Source: Candidatus Manganitrophus morganii (GTDB lineage Bacteria; Nitrospirota; Nitrospiria; SBBL01; Manganitrophaceae). From it: DNA of 64,000 nt. The stretch's first letter is position 1. The number at the start of each line of letters is the position of its first letter. Both the position numbers and the translations under genes were made by a program. The stretch spans positions 2,356,001-2,420,000 of the forward strand of contig JAJHOH010000001.1 of the NCBI GenBank assembly GCA_021651055.1, in the 5' to 3' direction. The notes under the pieces were generated by a model. That model was not told the origin of the DNA and searched no databases. It was given only the letters and a program-made list of their open reading frames with translations. This document shows positions 1 through 8,368 of this stretch, in pieces.

Positions 1-1509
1 CATTTTATGTTGAAGGGTGGTCCGTTTCATTCCGAGGCGGGCGGCTGCGCCGGCGGGCCCGGCGATGACCCAATTGGCCTCATTCAGAATTCGAAGGATA
101 TGTTCTCTCTCGGCGCTCTCGAGCGTCGAGACGCGGTGGGGCGCCGCCTCGGAAGAACGTTTCAGTTCCGTGAGCGGAACGAAAAGGGTCGATTCTTGCG
201 AGAGGATCACCGCGCGTTCGATCATATTCTCAAGCTCCCGAATATTGCCGGGCCAGTCATACCCTGTCAACGCTTCCATCGTCTCGGCGGAGATCGCCTC
301 GATCTGTTTGTTCATCCGTCTCGAATATTTCTGGGCAAAGTATCTCACCAGTAAAGGGATGTCTTCGGGCCGCTCGCGCAGCGGCGGCAATAAGATCGGA
401 AAGACATTCAGGCGATAGTAGAGGTCGCTTCGGAACGCTTTATCGGCAATCATCCGGGGCAGGTCGCGGTTCGTCGCCGTCACCAGGCGGACGTTGACCT
501 TAATCGTTCTATTGCTCCCCAGCCGTTCGAACTCTTGCTCTTGAAGCACCCGCAACAGTTTTGCCTGCAGCTCCAGCGGGATGTCTCCGACTTCATCCAT
601 AAACAGCGTTCCCTGATGGGCCAGTTCGAACCGGCCGATCTTCTGGGCGATGGCGCCGGTGAAAGCCCCCCGCTCATGGCCGAAGAGCTCGCTCTCCAAC
701 AAGCCCATCGGGATCGCCGCGCAGTTGATTTTCACGAAGGTCCGCTCGCGCCGCCCGCTTAAGTTGTGAATCGCGCGCGCGATCAGCTCCTTGCCGGTGC
801 CGGTTTCTCCCTGGATCAGCACCGTCGAGTCGGTCGAGGCGACCGTCTCCGCCTGCTTCAAAACACGCTTCAGCGCCTTGCTCTCTCCGATGATCTCCGT
901 AAAGTTATGCTCGGTGTGAATTTCGTCTTCTAAGTAGAGTTTTTCCTGCGCCAGCTTGTCTTTGAGCCGGCTGATTTCTTGATAGGCCAGGACGTTTTCG
1001 ACGGCCACGGCGACCTGTCTTCCCACCTGCTCCAAGAATTCCAGATCTTCCCGATCCCATGCTTCGCTTTTTGAGCTGGTAAATCCCATCGCGCCCAGCT
1101 TGCGAAGGGCGGTCGTCAATGGGACGAAACAACAGGAGAGGGCGCCGTCTTCCCGCATCAACTGAATGACCCTCGACCAACGCACTTCTTTGGAAAGATC
1201 GGGAACAAGAACAGACCGCTGGTTTTTCCAGACGAACCCGTCCGGACACGCATCAATCGGGGCTTCGAGGCCCCCTACGATCTCGGCGGGAACATTGGCC
1301 TGAAGGGTGTGCAGCCGCATCAGGTTGCGATCGGGATCATAGAGCGAGAGGGCCACATAATTCACATGAACGACCGCGGGAAGTCGCTGTGCCAACTCTC
1401 GGAACAATTCGTCAAGATCCCGGCGAAGGGAGATCACCTCCGCGACCTCCAGTAAAGAGCGGTATCGCCGGGCCTGACGATCGGATGTTTGGGTTAAGTG
1501 ATGGTTCAT
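1..1509 (-). CDS. Sigma-54 dependent transcriptional activator, GAF–AAA+–HTH (partial, C-terminus off window)
   Basis: The frame stays open from the ATG at 1507–1509 to the window edge (503 codons). An N-terminal GAF-like sensor region (about 15–165) is followed by an AAA+ domain with Walker A GETGTGKE at 234–241 and the sigma-54 contacting loop GAFTGA at 281–286. A Fis-type helix-turn-helix begins near the edge ([10 protein letters not shown]). The intact GAFTGA loop means it should activate RpoN holoenzyme rather than only bind DNA. The domain order and the last helices resemble FhlA/NorR-type regulators, but there is no response-regulator receiver domain, so the signal is probably a small molecule or redox state sensed by GAF. 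The target is unknown, and no obvious sigma-54 promoter was recognised nearby. Confidence 0.93.
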   Translation of the reverse strand, partial: MNHHLTQTSDRQARRYRSLLEVAEVISLRRDLDELFRELAQRLPAVVHVNYVALSLYDPDRNLMRLHTLQANVPAEIVGGLEAPIDACPDGFVWKNQRSVLVPDLSKEVRWSRVIQLMREDGALSCCFVPLTTALRKLGAMGFTSSKSEAWDREDLEFLEQVGRQVAVAVENVLAYQEISRLKDKLAQEKLYLEDEIHTEHNFTEIIGESKALKRVLKQAETVASTDSTVLIQGETGTGKELIARAIHNLSGRRERTFVKINCAAIPMGLLESELFGHERGAFTGAIAQKIGRFELAHQGTLFMDEVGDIPLELQAKLLRVLQEQEFERLGSNRTIKVNVRLVTATNRDLPRMIADKAFRSDLYYRLNVFPILLPPLRERPEDIPLLVRYFAQKYSRRMNKQIEAISAETMEALTGYDWPGNIRELENMIERAVILSQESTLFVPLTELKRSSEAAPHRVSTLESAEREHILRILNEANWVIAGPAGAAARLGMKRTTLQHKM

Positions 1510-1592
1510 CAGCGAAGCGCTTTCTCGTGCGGAAATGGATGGGTATATCTTAGTTCAGGAAGGGGGAAATTGCAAACGAGGAGACGGCGGGT

Positions 1593-2007
1593 CTATCGGT
1601 CGTAGACTTCGATGAACCACTTCGGTTGCATCTCATCTAAATCGGTTCTTCGGTTGTTCGAGAGATATTTCGCCGGGTCCAGAACCGCCGGCGTTCCGCT
1701 TTCCCGGACAAAGACCACCCAGTGCCAAAAGGGCTGCCCGTTATCAACGTGGTATTTGATTGAAAGAAGCGCCCTCTCCGGGAGGCTCTCCCAGGAAGTG
1801 AACGGCGTTTCTTGCTCAGAGACCCGGATGTCGTATTCCGCAAGAATGCGCCTCACGTAGGTCGTGTCGGAGTAAAAGCCGGGGATCCGCCGCAAAGATG
1901 CCGATGCTGTTTGCAAGCGCCTTTACTTCCGCATAACGCCGTTTTGCCAACATCGCCACATTCGCGAAGCCGCAGCCGGTCGGCTCTTCTTGTATGACAA
2001 CTTCCAT
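1593..2007 (-). pseudogene. C39/papain-like cysteine peptidase, interrupted by a one-base frameshift
   Basis: Two overlapping frames together make one protein of about 137 residues. The first starts at ATG 2007 and carries the cysteine motif EEPTGCGFANVAML (Cys at 12). The second carries the histidine (PFWHWVVFV) and the acidic residue (AVLDP) expected of a C39-like triad. Removing one T from the TTTT run (plus-strand A-run 1874–1877) joins them as DPRL-YSDTTYVRRIL, a natural family sequence. It lies 28 bases downstream of the acyltransferase gene on the same strand, so the two are probably co-transcribed. It could be a real pseudogene, a recoded gene, or a sequencing error in a homopolymer. 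Confidence 0.72.
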
Positions 2008-2035
2008 TAGTGTCCTAGAGAATCGCCGGCGCAGA

Positions 2036-3091
2036 TTACTGAATCTGCTCGATTTGTTTGCTTGATTTTATCGGGAGGTAGCATCGCTGCAGCAGGGTGT
2101 TGCTTCGAATGATTTCTGAGATCGCCAGCGGCAGCGCCACACCTAAAAGGAAGGCGACGATGCCATATAAAATCTCAGGACCGGGGAGAACTCTGAGTGT
2201 TGTAAAAATTTTGTCCTGAAGGAAATCATGAAAAATGAGAATGATCAGAGTATTGACGCCAATGTATGAGAAAAGTGCGGAGAATCCGGCCCCCCTGGAA
2301 AGGATTTTAGAAAAAGAGAGGACGATATAGATACCCAGAAGGGCGGATACGGTTGAAAACACCAAATGATCGTAGGTTCGAAAGAAGAGATCGGTGATGT
2401 AATCGAATCGGAGGTGGATTAAAAAAAATAACAGAAGTGCCAGCAAGAATAACGGCAGATTGAACTCGAATTCGATGAGCCGCTCGCGCAGTAAAAAACC
2501 GAGCAGAAAATAAAAGCCGGTCACCAACAGAATGTCGACACTAAAGGGGAGGCCGGGCAGGTCGATTTGCTTGCCGAGAATGGTCAGGGGCATCTGCCAG
2601 AATACAGGCAGCATGAGATATCCAATGGTGAGCAGGGTTGTCACGACGGCGCTTTTCACCCAAACCGATCTTTCATTAAGCTTTGTCCAATTCAGAAGCA
2701 AAAGAGAAAAAATATGGATTGCAAAAAGGTGGGGTAAAAACCAAAGGGGCCCCCACGGAATCATGGGGCCGGTCCCATAGGCGACACCGATAAAATATCT
2801 TAAAGGTGATTTTCCTTCAAAGATGATCAAGACGATCCCGAGCATCGCCAATGTGACGAAATACGGTTTAAGAAGCGCGTCCACCCCTTTTAGCAGCGCA
2901 GGGAGGAGCTTTTGGTCTTGCTTAAAAAAAATGCCTGACAAAAAAAAGAAGAGGGGCATATGAAAAGAAGAAATTATTTCGTAGAGCTCTCCCTTTGCCC
3001 CGTCCTGAGTGACGATCCAGTTGTGTCCTAAGACGACCAGGAGAATACCGATTCCCTTGGCGATATCGATGTGTATGACTCTGCTGTTCAA
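2036..3091 (-). CDS. Acyltransferase 3 family membrane protein
   Basis: A 351-residue integral membrane protein with about ten hydrophobic segments. The N-terminus (HIDIAKGIGILLVVLGHNW) has the family's acidic-plus-GH signature: the first helix ends in GHN, and the His is the presumed catalytic residue of acyltransferase-3 proteins. Members move acetyl or other acyl groups from the cytoplasm onto exported sugars such as O-antigen, exopolysaccharide or peptidoglycan. The substrate cannot be told from sequence. The start is a TTG codon at 3089–3091 with only a weak upstream purine stretch. Initiation there is supported by the family's usual N-terminus. Confidence 0.88.
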   Translation of the reverse strand: MNSRVIHIDIAKGIGILLVVLGHNWIVTQDGAKGELYEIISSFHMPLFFFLSGIFFKQDQKLLPALLKGVDALLKPYFVTLAMLGIVLIIFEGKSPLRYFIGVAYGTGPMIPWGPLWFLPHLFAIHIFSLLLLNWTKLNERSVWVKSAVVTTLLTIGYLMLPVFWQMPLTILGKQIDLPGLPFSVDILLVTGFYFLLGFLLRERLIEFEFNLPLFLLALLLFFLIHLRFDYITDLFFRTYDHLVFSTVSALLGIYIVLSFSKILSRGAGFSALFSYIGVNTLIILIFHDFLQDKIFTTLRVLPGPEILYGIVAFLLGVALPLAISEIIRSNTLLQRCYLPIKSSKQIEQIQ

Positions 3092-3241
3092 AACGCGATC
3101 CGATGGAGTGTGTTTTAACGCTCGCCGTCATCGGCGGGCTTATGTTTTTATTCGCAAGATAGTATATCACCACTGACTTTTTCTCTATACCTTAATTCAT
3201 GATAAATAGCAATGATGCAGGGATTTTTGCAGAGGACGCCT

Positions 3242-3685
3242 TCAACCAATGACTGTGGGCGGCGTGCGCTCCCACCGGAACTTGCGGTCGGACTCGTTGA
3301 TCGGAACATCGTTGATGCTCGCCTCGCGTCTTCTCATGAGGCCGTTTTCGGCGAATTCCCACTGTTCATTTCCATGAGAGCGATACCAGAATCCGGCGTC
3401 GTCATGCCATTCATACTCAAAACGAACCGAAATCCGATTTTCGGTAAAACTCCAAAGTTCTTTCTTCAAACGATAATCGAGCTCTTTCGTCCATTTCCGT
3501 TTGAGAAATTCTTTGATCTTCTCTCGGCCGCTGAAAAATTCCGATCGATTCCGCCACTGTGAGTCTTCGGTGTAAGCACCGGCGACCCGCTCCGGATCGC
3601 GGCTGTTCCAGGCATCTTCGGCCGCCTGAACTTTTTTCTTTGCCGTCTCAAGGGTAAACGGGGGAATCGGCGGGCGTGTTTCCAT
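3242..3685 (-). CDS. DUF1348 / SnoaL-like (NTF2-fold) protein
   Basis: A 147-residue soluble protein of one NTF2-like alpha+beta barrel. The pattern [26 protein letters not shown], then [10 protein letters not shown], then a Trp/Tyr-rich strand region ([21 protein letters not shown]), is characteristic of the DUF1348 family. Members are small stand-alone proteins of unproven function, with a pocket that could bind a small hydrophobic ligand. The start at 3685 has a strong AGGAGG upstream, and a TTGAAA/TACAAA promoter lies about 30–55 bases further out. It appears to be a single-gene transcription unit. Confidence 0.88.
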   Translation of the reverse strand: METRPPIPPFTLETAKKKVQAAEDAWNSRDPERVAGAYTEDSQWRNRSEFFSGREKIKEFLKRKWTKELDYRLKKELWSFTENRISVRFEYEWHDDAGFWYRSHGNEQWEFAENGLMRRREASINDVPINESDRKFRWERTPPTVIG

Positions 3686-3710
3686 GATGTGAAAATCCTC
3701 CTTTTTTTGT

Positions 3711-3740
3711 TTTGTAAAAAATCCTTCTTTATATTTTCAA
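3711..3740 (-). promoter_or_regulatory. Sigma-70 type promoter for the DUF1348 gene
   Basis: On the minus strand TTGAAA (3735–3740) is followed after 18 bases by TACAAA (3711–3716). A purine-rich ribosome-binding site AAGGAGG and the ATG at 3685 follow. Confidence 0.5.
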
Positions 3741-3878
3741 AAAAGCAGAGAGTCTATGGAGTGGCAAAGCACCTGAGCAGCAAGGAAGGGCGGGGCCGTC
3801 TCGAAGAACTCCTGCTCCGTCGTTTTGAAATCGACGCCCCGAGCCTGCGCTATTCGGAGAAGTCGTCGGAAAAAGCCA

Positions 3879-4535
3879 TTATCCCGATGCCGTCATGAAA
3901 GGTCCCTCTCCGCGCAGCAATCTCTCCGCAACGGCATGAACGTGCTCATACGCAAGGGCGCCCCGCAAACCCGTCGCATCATGCAAAGGAGTATCCCCTC
4001 GGCGAAGAAGCATCGTCGGGACGGCGGAGATCCCGAGCTCCTGCGCAAGCTGCTCCTCTTCCAAGACCGCTTTCGTGTGGCGGTCTGTCTCCAGTGCATG
4101 TCGGAGCGATTCCACATCCAGACCTGCCGAGGCGGCGATTTCCAACAGGACTTCCATCTGTCCGATGTCCCGGCCCTCCTCGAAGAAAGCGCGGAAAATC
4201 GCCCGATGCATCGGATCGAATGATCCTTCGGCACGCGCATGCACTGCCGCCTCCAACGCTTTTCGGCTGCGGGGCTGCACCGGCGGAAGCTGAAGGGCCA
4301 TGCCGCGCCGCTCCGCCATCGGGTAAACCGAACGGGCCCAGGTCGTTTTTAAATAGTCCCCGGCCGGATCGAGTGTCGGGATCGGCTCGGGTCGGAGTTC
4401 AAACGCATGCCAATCGATTTGCAGCGCCGGCCCGAACGCTTCTTGGAGCCGGTCGAGGACCGGGACCTCCAGGTAGCAGAACGGGCAGACATAGTCGCTC
4501 CAAACATTGATGCGAATCTGAGGTTCAGCAGCCAT
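3879..4535 (-). CDS. DsbA family oxidoreductase, FrnE-like
   Basis: A 218-residue thioredoxin-fold protein with the redox motif C17-P-F-C20 right after the first strand (VWSDYVCPFC) and the cis-Pro loop AVPTML near residue 175. There is no signal peptide, as in cytoplasmic FrnE-like DsbA relatives that act as dithiol oxidoreductases or isomerases, often in stress defence. The helical insertion between the motifs and the overall length match the family. It follows the 121-residue conserved gene by 24 bases on the same strand and probably shares its promoter. Confidence 0.9.
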   Translation of the reverse strand: MAAEPQIRINVWSDYVCPFCYLEVPVLDRLQEAFGPALQIDWHAFELRPEPIPTLDPAGDYLKTTWARSVYPMAERRGMALQLPPVQPRSRKALEAAVHARAEGSFDPMHRAIFRAFFEEGRDIGQMEVLLEIAASAGLDVESLRHALETDRHTKAVLEEEQLAQELGISAVPTMLLRRGDTPLHDATGLRGALAYEHVHAVAERLLRGEGPFMTASG

Positions 4536-4559
4536 TCTGTTCTATGATTCAGCCGGTGA

Positions 4560-4925
4560 TCATGCGGCGTGGGACGACTTCAGCGCATCGATCATCCCAT
4601 GCAAATGGGCGGCGGCGTTTTCGATGTCGATATATTTGTATTGCCCCGCCCTGCTTTCCGCGGAGAGAACCCCGCAGCGATGGACCCTTTCGAAATCACC
4701 GTACGGAAATTTATATCTTTTTTTGGTCTGATCGGGTTCTTCTTCGTCGATTCCAAGATGCCATTTGGCGTATTCATCGTACCCGTGCAGCCGGACGAAC
4801 TCATTCTCTTCTTGTGTGGAAGGTTGGTGTTCGCTCCACGCATCTCTCTCATCGATTTCGATCTTTTCTTCGTGAATCAGTTGTTTGGCATGTTCATAGG
4901 CGCTTTTGTTGAGCTTGACCGCCAT
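4560..4925 (-). CDS. Conserved hypothetical protein (121 aa), acidic/aromatic
   Basis: Start placed at the ATG at 4923–4925, which follows a perfect AGGAGG. Longer readings run into the promoter at 4997–5026. The protein is hydrophilic, without membrane segments, and begins KLNKSAYEHAKQLI. It contains DERDAWSEHQPS, GYDEYAKWHLGID and a C-terminal block KFPYGDFERVHRCGV followed by an ENAAAHLHGM helix. From memory, near-identical C-terminal blocks occur in proteins annotated only as hypothetical in many environmental bacteria. No function is known to me. The conserved His-Arg-Cys and His-Leu-His could bind metal, but that is speculation. Confidence 0.85.
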   Translation of the reverse strand: MAVKLNKSAYEHAKQLIHEEKIEIDERDAWSEHQPSTQEENEFVRLHGYDEYAKWHLGIDEEEPDQTKKRYKFPYGDFERVHRCGVLSAESRAGQYKYIDIENAAAHLHGMIDALKSSHAA

Positions 4926-4996
4926 CTCTCTTTCCTCCTTCACGATAAAGTGGCTGGGGAGAATTTCTTCGGATCGATCGCGTCGTTGCTTGGTTC

Positions 4997-5026
4997 TGTA
5001 TAATCCAACCCTCTGTGCCGAGTCAA
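4997..5026 (-). promoter_or_regulatory. Sigma-70 type promoter for the 4560–4925 gene
   Basis: Minus strand TTGACT (5021–5026), 18-base spacer, TATACA (4997–5002). Its position supports the internal ATG at 4925 as the start of translation. Confidence 0.6.
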
Positions 5027-5082
5027 TCACTGAAACGAATGAGTGAGCGAGATGACACGATCGTTCAACTCCAACGAGTAGG

Positions 5083-6297
5083 TCAAGCCGCTTCAGCGGG
5101 TCGCAGGCGGGTGACCGCTTGGAAGATAAACGGATTCAGAATGATCGAAAGCAGCGCGCCTGCCAGGATCAGGTTATACCCTTCCGGGGGGAGCAGGCCG
5201 AGCCCGACGCCGAGCCCGCCGAGAATAAACGAGAACTCGCCGATCTGCGCCAGCGCGGCCGAGACCATCAGCGCCGTGTTGAGCGGACGGCCCAGCGCCA
5301 ATACAATCACCGCCGCAGCCAACGACTTGCCGATCACGATAATCCCGACGACCGCCGCCACCTGGAGCGGCTGCCGCAAGAGGATGCCGGGATCGAAGAG
5401 CATCCCGACCGAGACAAAGAAGAGGACGGCAAAAATGTCCTCCAGCGGCTGAAGATCAACGGCCGCCCGGTGGCTTGCGTCGGACTCGTTCACGACGACG
5501 CCGCCGAAGAATGCGCCGAGCGCAAACGACACGTCAAAAAGCCGGGCGGAGCCGAAGGCCACCCCGAGCGCGATCGCCACCACCCCAAGGGTAAAAAGCT
5601 CGCGCGAGCCGGTCCGCTCCACTTGCTTGATCAGCCAGGGGAAGAGCCGGCGCCCGAACACCAGCATAAAAGCGATAAAGGTCGTCACCTTCACGAGGGT
5701 GAGTCCCAAGGCGGCGGCGAGGTTGGACTGTTCGACCTTTTCGGGATGGCCCCCGTTCGGATCTCCCCCGAGCAGCCCCGCCAGCGGCGGTAGTAAGACC
5801 AGGGTGAGGACCATGGCCAGGTCTTCGACGATGAGCCAGCCGACCGCGATCCGGCCGTTTTCCGAATAAAGGGTATTTTGCGCCTCCAGGGCGCGGAGCA
5901 AGACGACGGTGCTGGCGACCGACAAGGCCAGCCCGAAAACCAGCCCCGCGCCGAGCGACCAGTCCCAGAAAGAAGCGAGGCCGGCTCCCAACGCCGTGGC
6001 GACGGCGATTTGCACGACGGCGCCGGGGAGCGCGATATTACGGACCGCCAGAAGATCGCCCACGGAAAAGTGCATGCCGACGCCGAACATCAGCAGGATC
6101 ACGCCGATTTCGGCGAGCTGCGGGGCCAGCGTGGCATCGGCGACAAAGCCGGGGGTAAACGGCCCGACGGCCATTCCGGCCAGCAGGTAGCCGACCAGCG
6201 GCGACAAGCGAAGCAGGACCGCGATATACCCGAATACAAACGCAAGACCGAGGCCGACGGCGAGGGTGGAAATCAGGGGAGTGTCATGGGGCATCAT
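5083..6297 (-). CDS. CPA2 family cation:proton antiporter (KefB/YbaL-like), membrane domain only
   Basis: A 404-residue polytopic protein of about 12 membrane segments typical of Na/H exchanger-family CPA2 transporters. Diagnostic stretches are GYLLAGMAVGPFTPGF, IGVILLMFGVGMHFSVGDLL, SVASTVVLLRALE and WLIVEDLAMVLTLVLLPPL, the last holding the ion-binding Glu-Asp. YbaL/KefB proteins normally continue into a cytosolic RCK (TrkA-N) regulatory domain of about 150 residues. Here the frame ends just after the last membrane helix, so nucleotide gating must be absent or supplied by another protein. It likely exchanges K+ or Na+ for H+ at the inner membrane. Confidence 0.9.
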   Translation of the reverse strand: MMPHDTPLISTLAVGLGLAFVFGYIAVLLRLSPLVGYLLAGMAVGPFTPGFVADATLAPQLAEIGVILLMFGVGMHFSVGDLLAVRNIALPGAVVQIAVATALGAGLASFWDWSLGAGLVFGLALSVASTVVLLRALEAQNTLYSENGRIAVGWLIVEDLAMVLTLVLLPPLAGLLGGDPNGGHPEKVEQSNLAAALGLTLVKVTTFIAFMLVFGRRLFPWLIKQVERTGSRELFTLGVVAIALGVAFGSARLFDVSFALGAFFGGVVVNESDASHRAAVDLQPLEDIFAVLFFVSVGMLFDPGILLRQPLQVAAVVGIIVIGKSLAAAVIVLALGRPLNTALMVSAALAQIGEFSFILGGLGVGLGLLPPEGYNLILAGALLSIILNPFIFQAVTRLRPAEAA

Positions 6298-6483
6298 CAG
6301 ATCGACCGGAAAGAGGCTAAGTTAAATGAATATCACGAATTCAGAAGCGGAACGGATCGGTGTCCGCCGGCGGCCGACGCCGTCTCGACGCGGCTGCCAG
6401 CGGTGACCTGGTTATCCTGGATCGGCCGTCCAGCCTCGTCCGATCGACTCGACTGAAAAGCGATGCCGACGGCTTCTCGGAAT

Positions 6484-7107
6484 CTAATCCCGCGGGTTCG
6501 GGTTCAGGGCGTAGGTCCCGATCAGCGTCGCTTTATCGAGGATATGCCCCTGCATCGCCTTGAGCGCGTCGGGCCCGTTGAACCGCTCCGGCATCTTGAG
6601 CGACGGGACATCGAGCGCGTAGACGGTGAAGTGGTAGTGGTGAAGCCGCTCGTCGTTGAAGGGGGGCCACGGCCCGTCGTAGCCGCCGTAGTCACCGCCC
6701 ATCTGAGGATCATTGCCGAACCATTCCTTGTAGTTGTTGATGCCGCGCACGCCGTAGGCGACTTTCCCCGGCTTCTTTCCTTTGGGAGTGAAGCCGTCGG
6801 AGTCTTGTCCTTCGGCTAGCTCCGTCATGTTCGCCGGAATGTCGACGAGGACCCAGTGATAGAAATCGACGCGCGGCAGGTTGTACGGCACGGTTCGATC
6901 CGATTTGTTGACGTCGTCGGGCTTCGACGGCACGTCGGGGTCGTGGACGATGATTGCGAATGACTTGGTATTTGCCGGAAAGTCCGACCACGCGATGTGC
7001 GGGCTCTTGTTCTGACCCGGGACGGGACCGTCCGGTCCCGGGACCCCCGCGGCACTGGTTACGGGAATACGTTTGTTGTTCTGAATGGAACGGCTGGTCA
7101 CTTTCAT
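6484..7107 (-). CDS. PEBP / YbhB–YbcL family (Raf kinase inhibitor-like) protein
   Basis: A 207-residue cytoplasmic protein. PEBP hallmarks are present in order: SPHIAWSDFPANTKSFAI, HDPDVPS, FYHWVLVDIP near the middle, and GYDGPWPPFNDERLHHYHF forming the second ligand-pocket motif. Length and motif spacing match bacterial YbhB proteins, whose pocket binds an unknown anionic ligand. A GGAGGAGG ribosome-binding site precedes the ATG at 7107. The ABM monooxygenase gene lies 75 bases upstream on the same strand, so the two may be co-transcribed. Confidence 0.93.
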   Translation of the reverse strand: MKVTSRSIQNNKRIPVTSAAGVPGPDGPVPGQNKSPHIAWSDFPANTKSFAIIVHDPDVPSKPDDVNKSDRTVPYNLPRVDFYHWVLVDIPANMTELAEGQDSDGFTPKGKKPGKVAYGVRGINNYKEWFGNDPQMGGDYGGYDGPWPPFNDERLHHYHFTVYALDVPSLKMPERFNGPDALKAMQGHILDKATLIGTYALNPNPRD

Positions 7108-7182
7108 TGGATTTTCCTCCTCCCTGTGCTTCAGAGTGTTCGTCTCTATAAATCGACCGACTTTTCGTTTGATGCTCCCGGT

Positions 7183-7485
7183 CTATCCCGGAAGCTTGGC
7201 CGCAAGGACATCGACCTTCTGGATGTCGGGGGGCTTCGCCAAAAGCTCGGGCGCATTGGCCATCAGCGCCGCGGCGACGCGGCCCGAGAGGTGCGCCTGC
7301 CGGCCCACCTCATCCGGGAAGGCGTCGAAAATGCCGAATGTCGATGGCCCCAATCGGATGGCAAACCATGCAGTTGTGGCCGGCTCTTCTTGGACGATCG
7401 ACAAGCCTCCGCGAAGGAAATCTTCCACTTCTTTTTCTTTTCCGGGTTTTGCTTCCAGTCGAACCAACAGCGCGACTTTGGCCAT
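7183..7485 (-). CDS. Antibiotic biosynthesis monooxygenase (ABM) domain protein, YgiN-like
   Basis: A 100-residue single-domain protein of ferredoxin-like fold. It starts MAKVALLVRLEAKPGKEKEVEDFL, the ABM pattern of a first strand followed by a helix with a PGKE turn, and ends with LLAKPPDIQKVDVLAAKLPG. Small members such as YgiN act as dimeric quinol monooxygenases or heme-degrading enzymes without cofactor. The substrate is not predictable here. GGAG precedes the start. Confidence 0.85.
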   Translation of the reverse strand: MAKVALLVRLEAKPGKEKEVEDFLRGGLSIVQEEPATTAWFAIRLGPSTFGIFDAFPDEVGRQAHLSGRVAAALMANAPELLAKPPDIQKVDVLAAKLPG

Positions 7486-7644
7486 GGCGGTTCTCCTTAT
7501 TTAGGGTTGGCGCCTTGTTAGGGGACTTATGTTGATCAGGATATTGATTCGAGCGCATTGTTAACGTCTTTCGATCCCGCTCGACCGATGCGGTATTTCC
7601 ATCATACTGTTCCTCAGACAGCTCAGGCAACCGAAATAAAAAAG

Positions 7645-7665
7645 AAAAGGGGACAGATCTATTTA
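7645..7665. repeat. Half of a RAYT/MITE-like terminal sequence (AAAAGGGGACAG…)
   Basis: The 21-base stretch begins AAAAGGGGACAG and runs on to AGATCTATTTA. Similar ends, usually as inverted pairs around a hairpin, accompany REP-associated tyrosine transposases in many genomes (my recollection of the family). No inverted partner was found nearby, so this looks like a solo remnant. It supplies the TAA stop codon of the gene ending at 7663. Confidence 0.35.
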
Positions 7666-8283
7666 TTGGCTCCTCATCGCATCGACCCGCTGTTTTGCCT
7701 CTTCCAGGCTCATCTGTTTTTCCTCCCGCAACAAGCGCACCGCTTCCGTGATTCTACCGGACTCGATCGCCGCTCGAACGCTCGCCATGAAGGGGTCTCG
7801 ATCCTTCTCGGACAGTCCAATCAACTGCCGAATCCGCTCGCCCAACATCAGGCACGAATCGCCGTGATCGGGGAAATAGCCTATCGAGATCGGAATCTCC
7901 TGCCCCGGCAGGACCAGTACAATCCTCCGGCTCGGCACCCCTTCGTCTCCGAGGGGACTCTGCATGGCGACCGATTGAATCATGCCGAAGGGGATCACCC
8001 CGGTGCGTTTTCTGAGCGCGCGCCGCCGATGCCAGCGAACCTGCCGTTGGACGCCATCAAAAACAAAAACGCTCCGCTCGAACATAAAGAGAAAACCGAG
8101 CAGCCCCATCGCCGCTCCCCCGACCGAACCTTGAAAACGCTCGCTATGCATCGAGCCGGTCCGAGCGTATTGCAGGGCGGCCATCGAGCCGAGGACGATG
8201 AAGCAGACGAGAAATAAAAAAGCGAACGCATTGGCTTCCACTTTGACAATGAGGATGTCGTCTGACGGCTGGGTAAACTTCAT
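7663..8283 (-). CDS. Membrane-anchored protein with L7/L12-like C-terminal tail, function unknown
   Basis: A 206-residue protein with two membrane segments near the N-terminus (FAFLFLVCFIVLGSMAAL and AAMGLLGFLFMF). A basic, strand-rich middle region follows (RSVFVFDGVQRQVRWHRRRALRKRTGVIPF), resembling a bacterial PH-like domain. The last 35 residues (SGRITEAVRLLREEKQMSLEEAKQRVD) match the helix-turn-helix core of ribosomal protein L7/L12 C-terminal domains, a module found appended to several membrane proteins. I do not recognise the full architecture. The stop codon lies inside a transposon-end-like sequence, so the natural C-terminus may have been altered. Confidence 0.72.
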   Translation of the reverse strand: MKFTQPSDDILIVKVEANAFAFLFLVCFIVLGSMAALQYARTGSMHSERFQGSVGGAAMGLLGFLFMFERSVFVFDGVQRQVRWHRRRALRKRTGVIPFGMIQSVAMQSPLGDEGVPSRRIVLVLPGQEIPISIGYFPDHGDSCLMLGERIRQLIGLSEKDRDPFMASVRAAIESGRITEAVRLLREEKQMSLEEAKQRVDAMRSQ

Positions 8284-8368
8284 GGCATTATCAATCCCGG
8301 CGTCACACCTGTATTCGCCGTGGGTTCGGTCGGCCGGCGTGGAGGACTCGCCGCAGCCTCCGTTCGTT

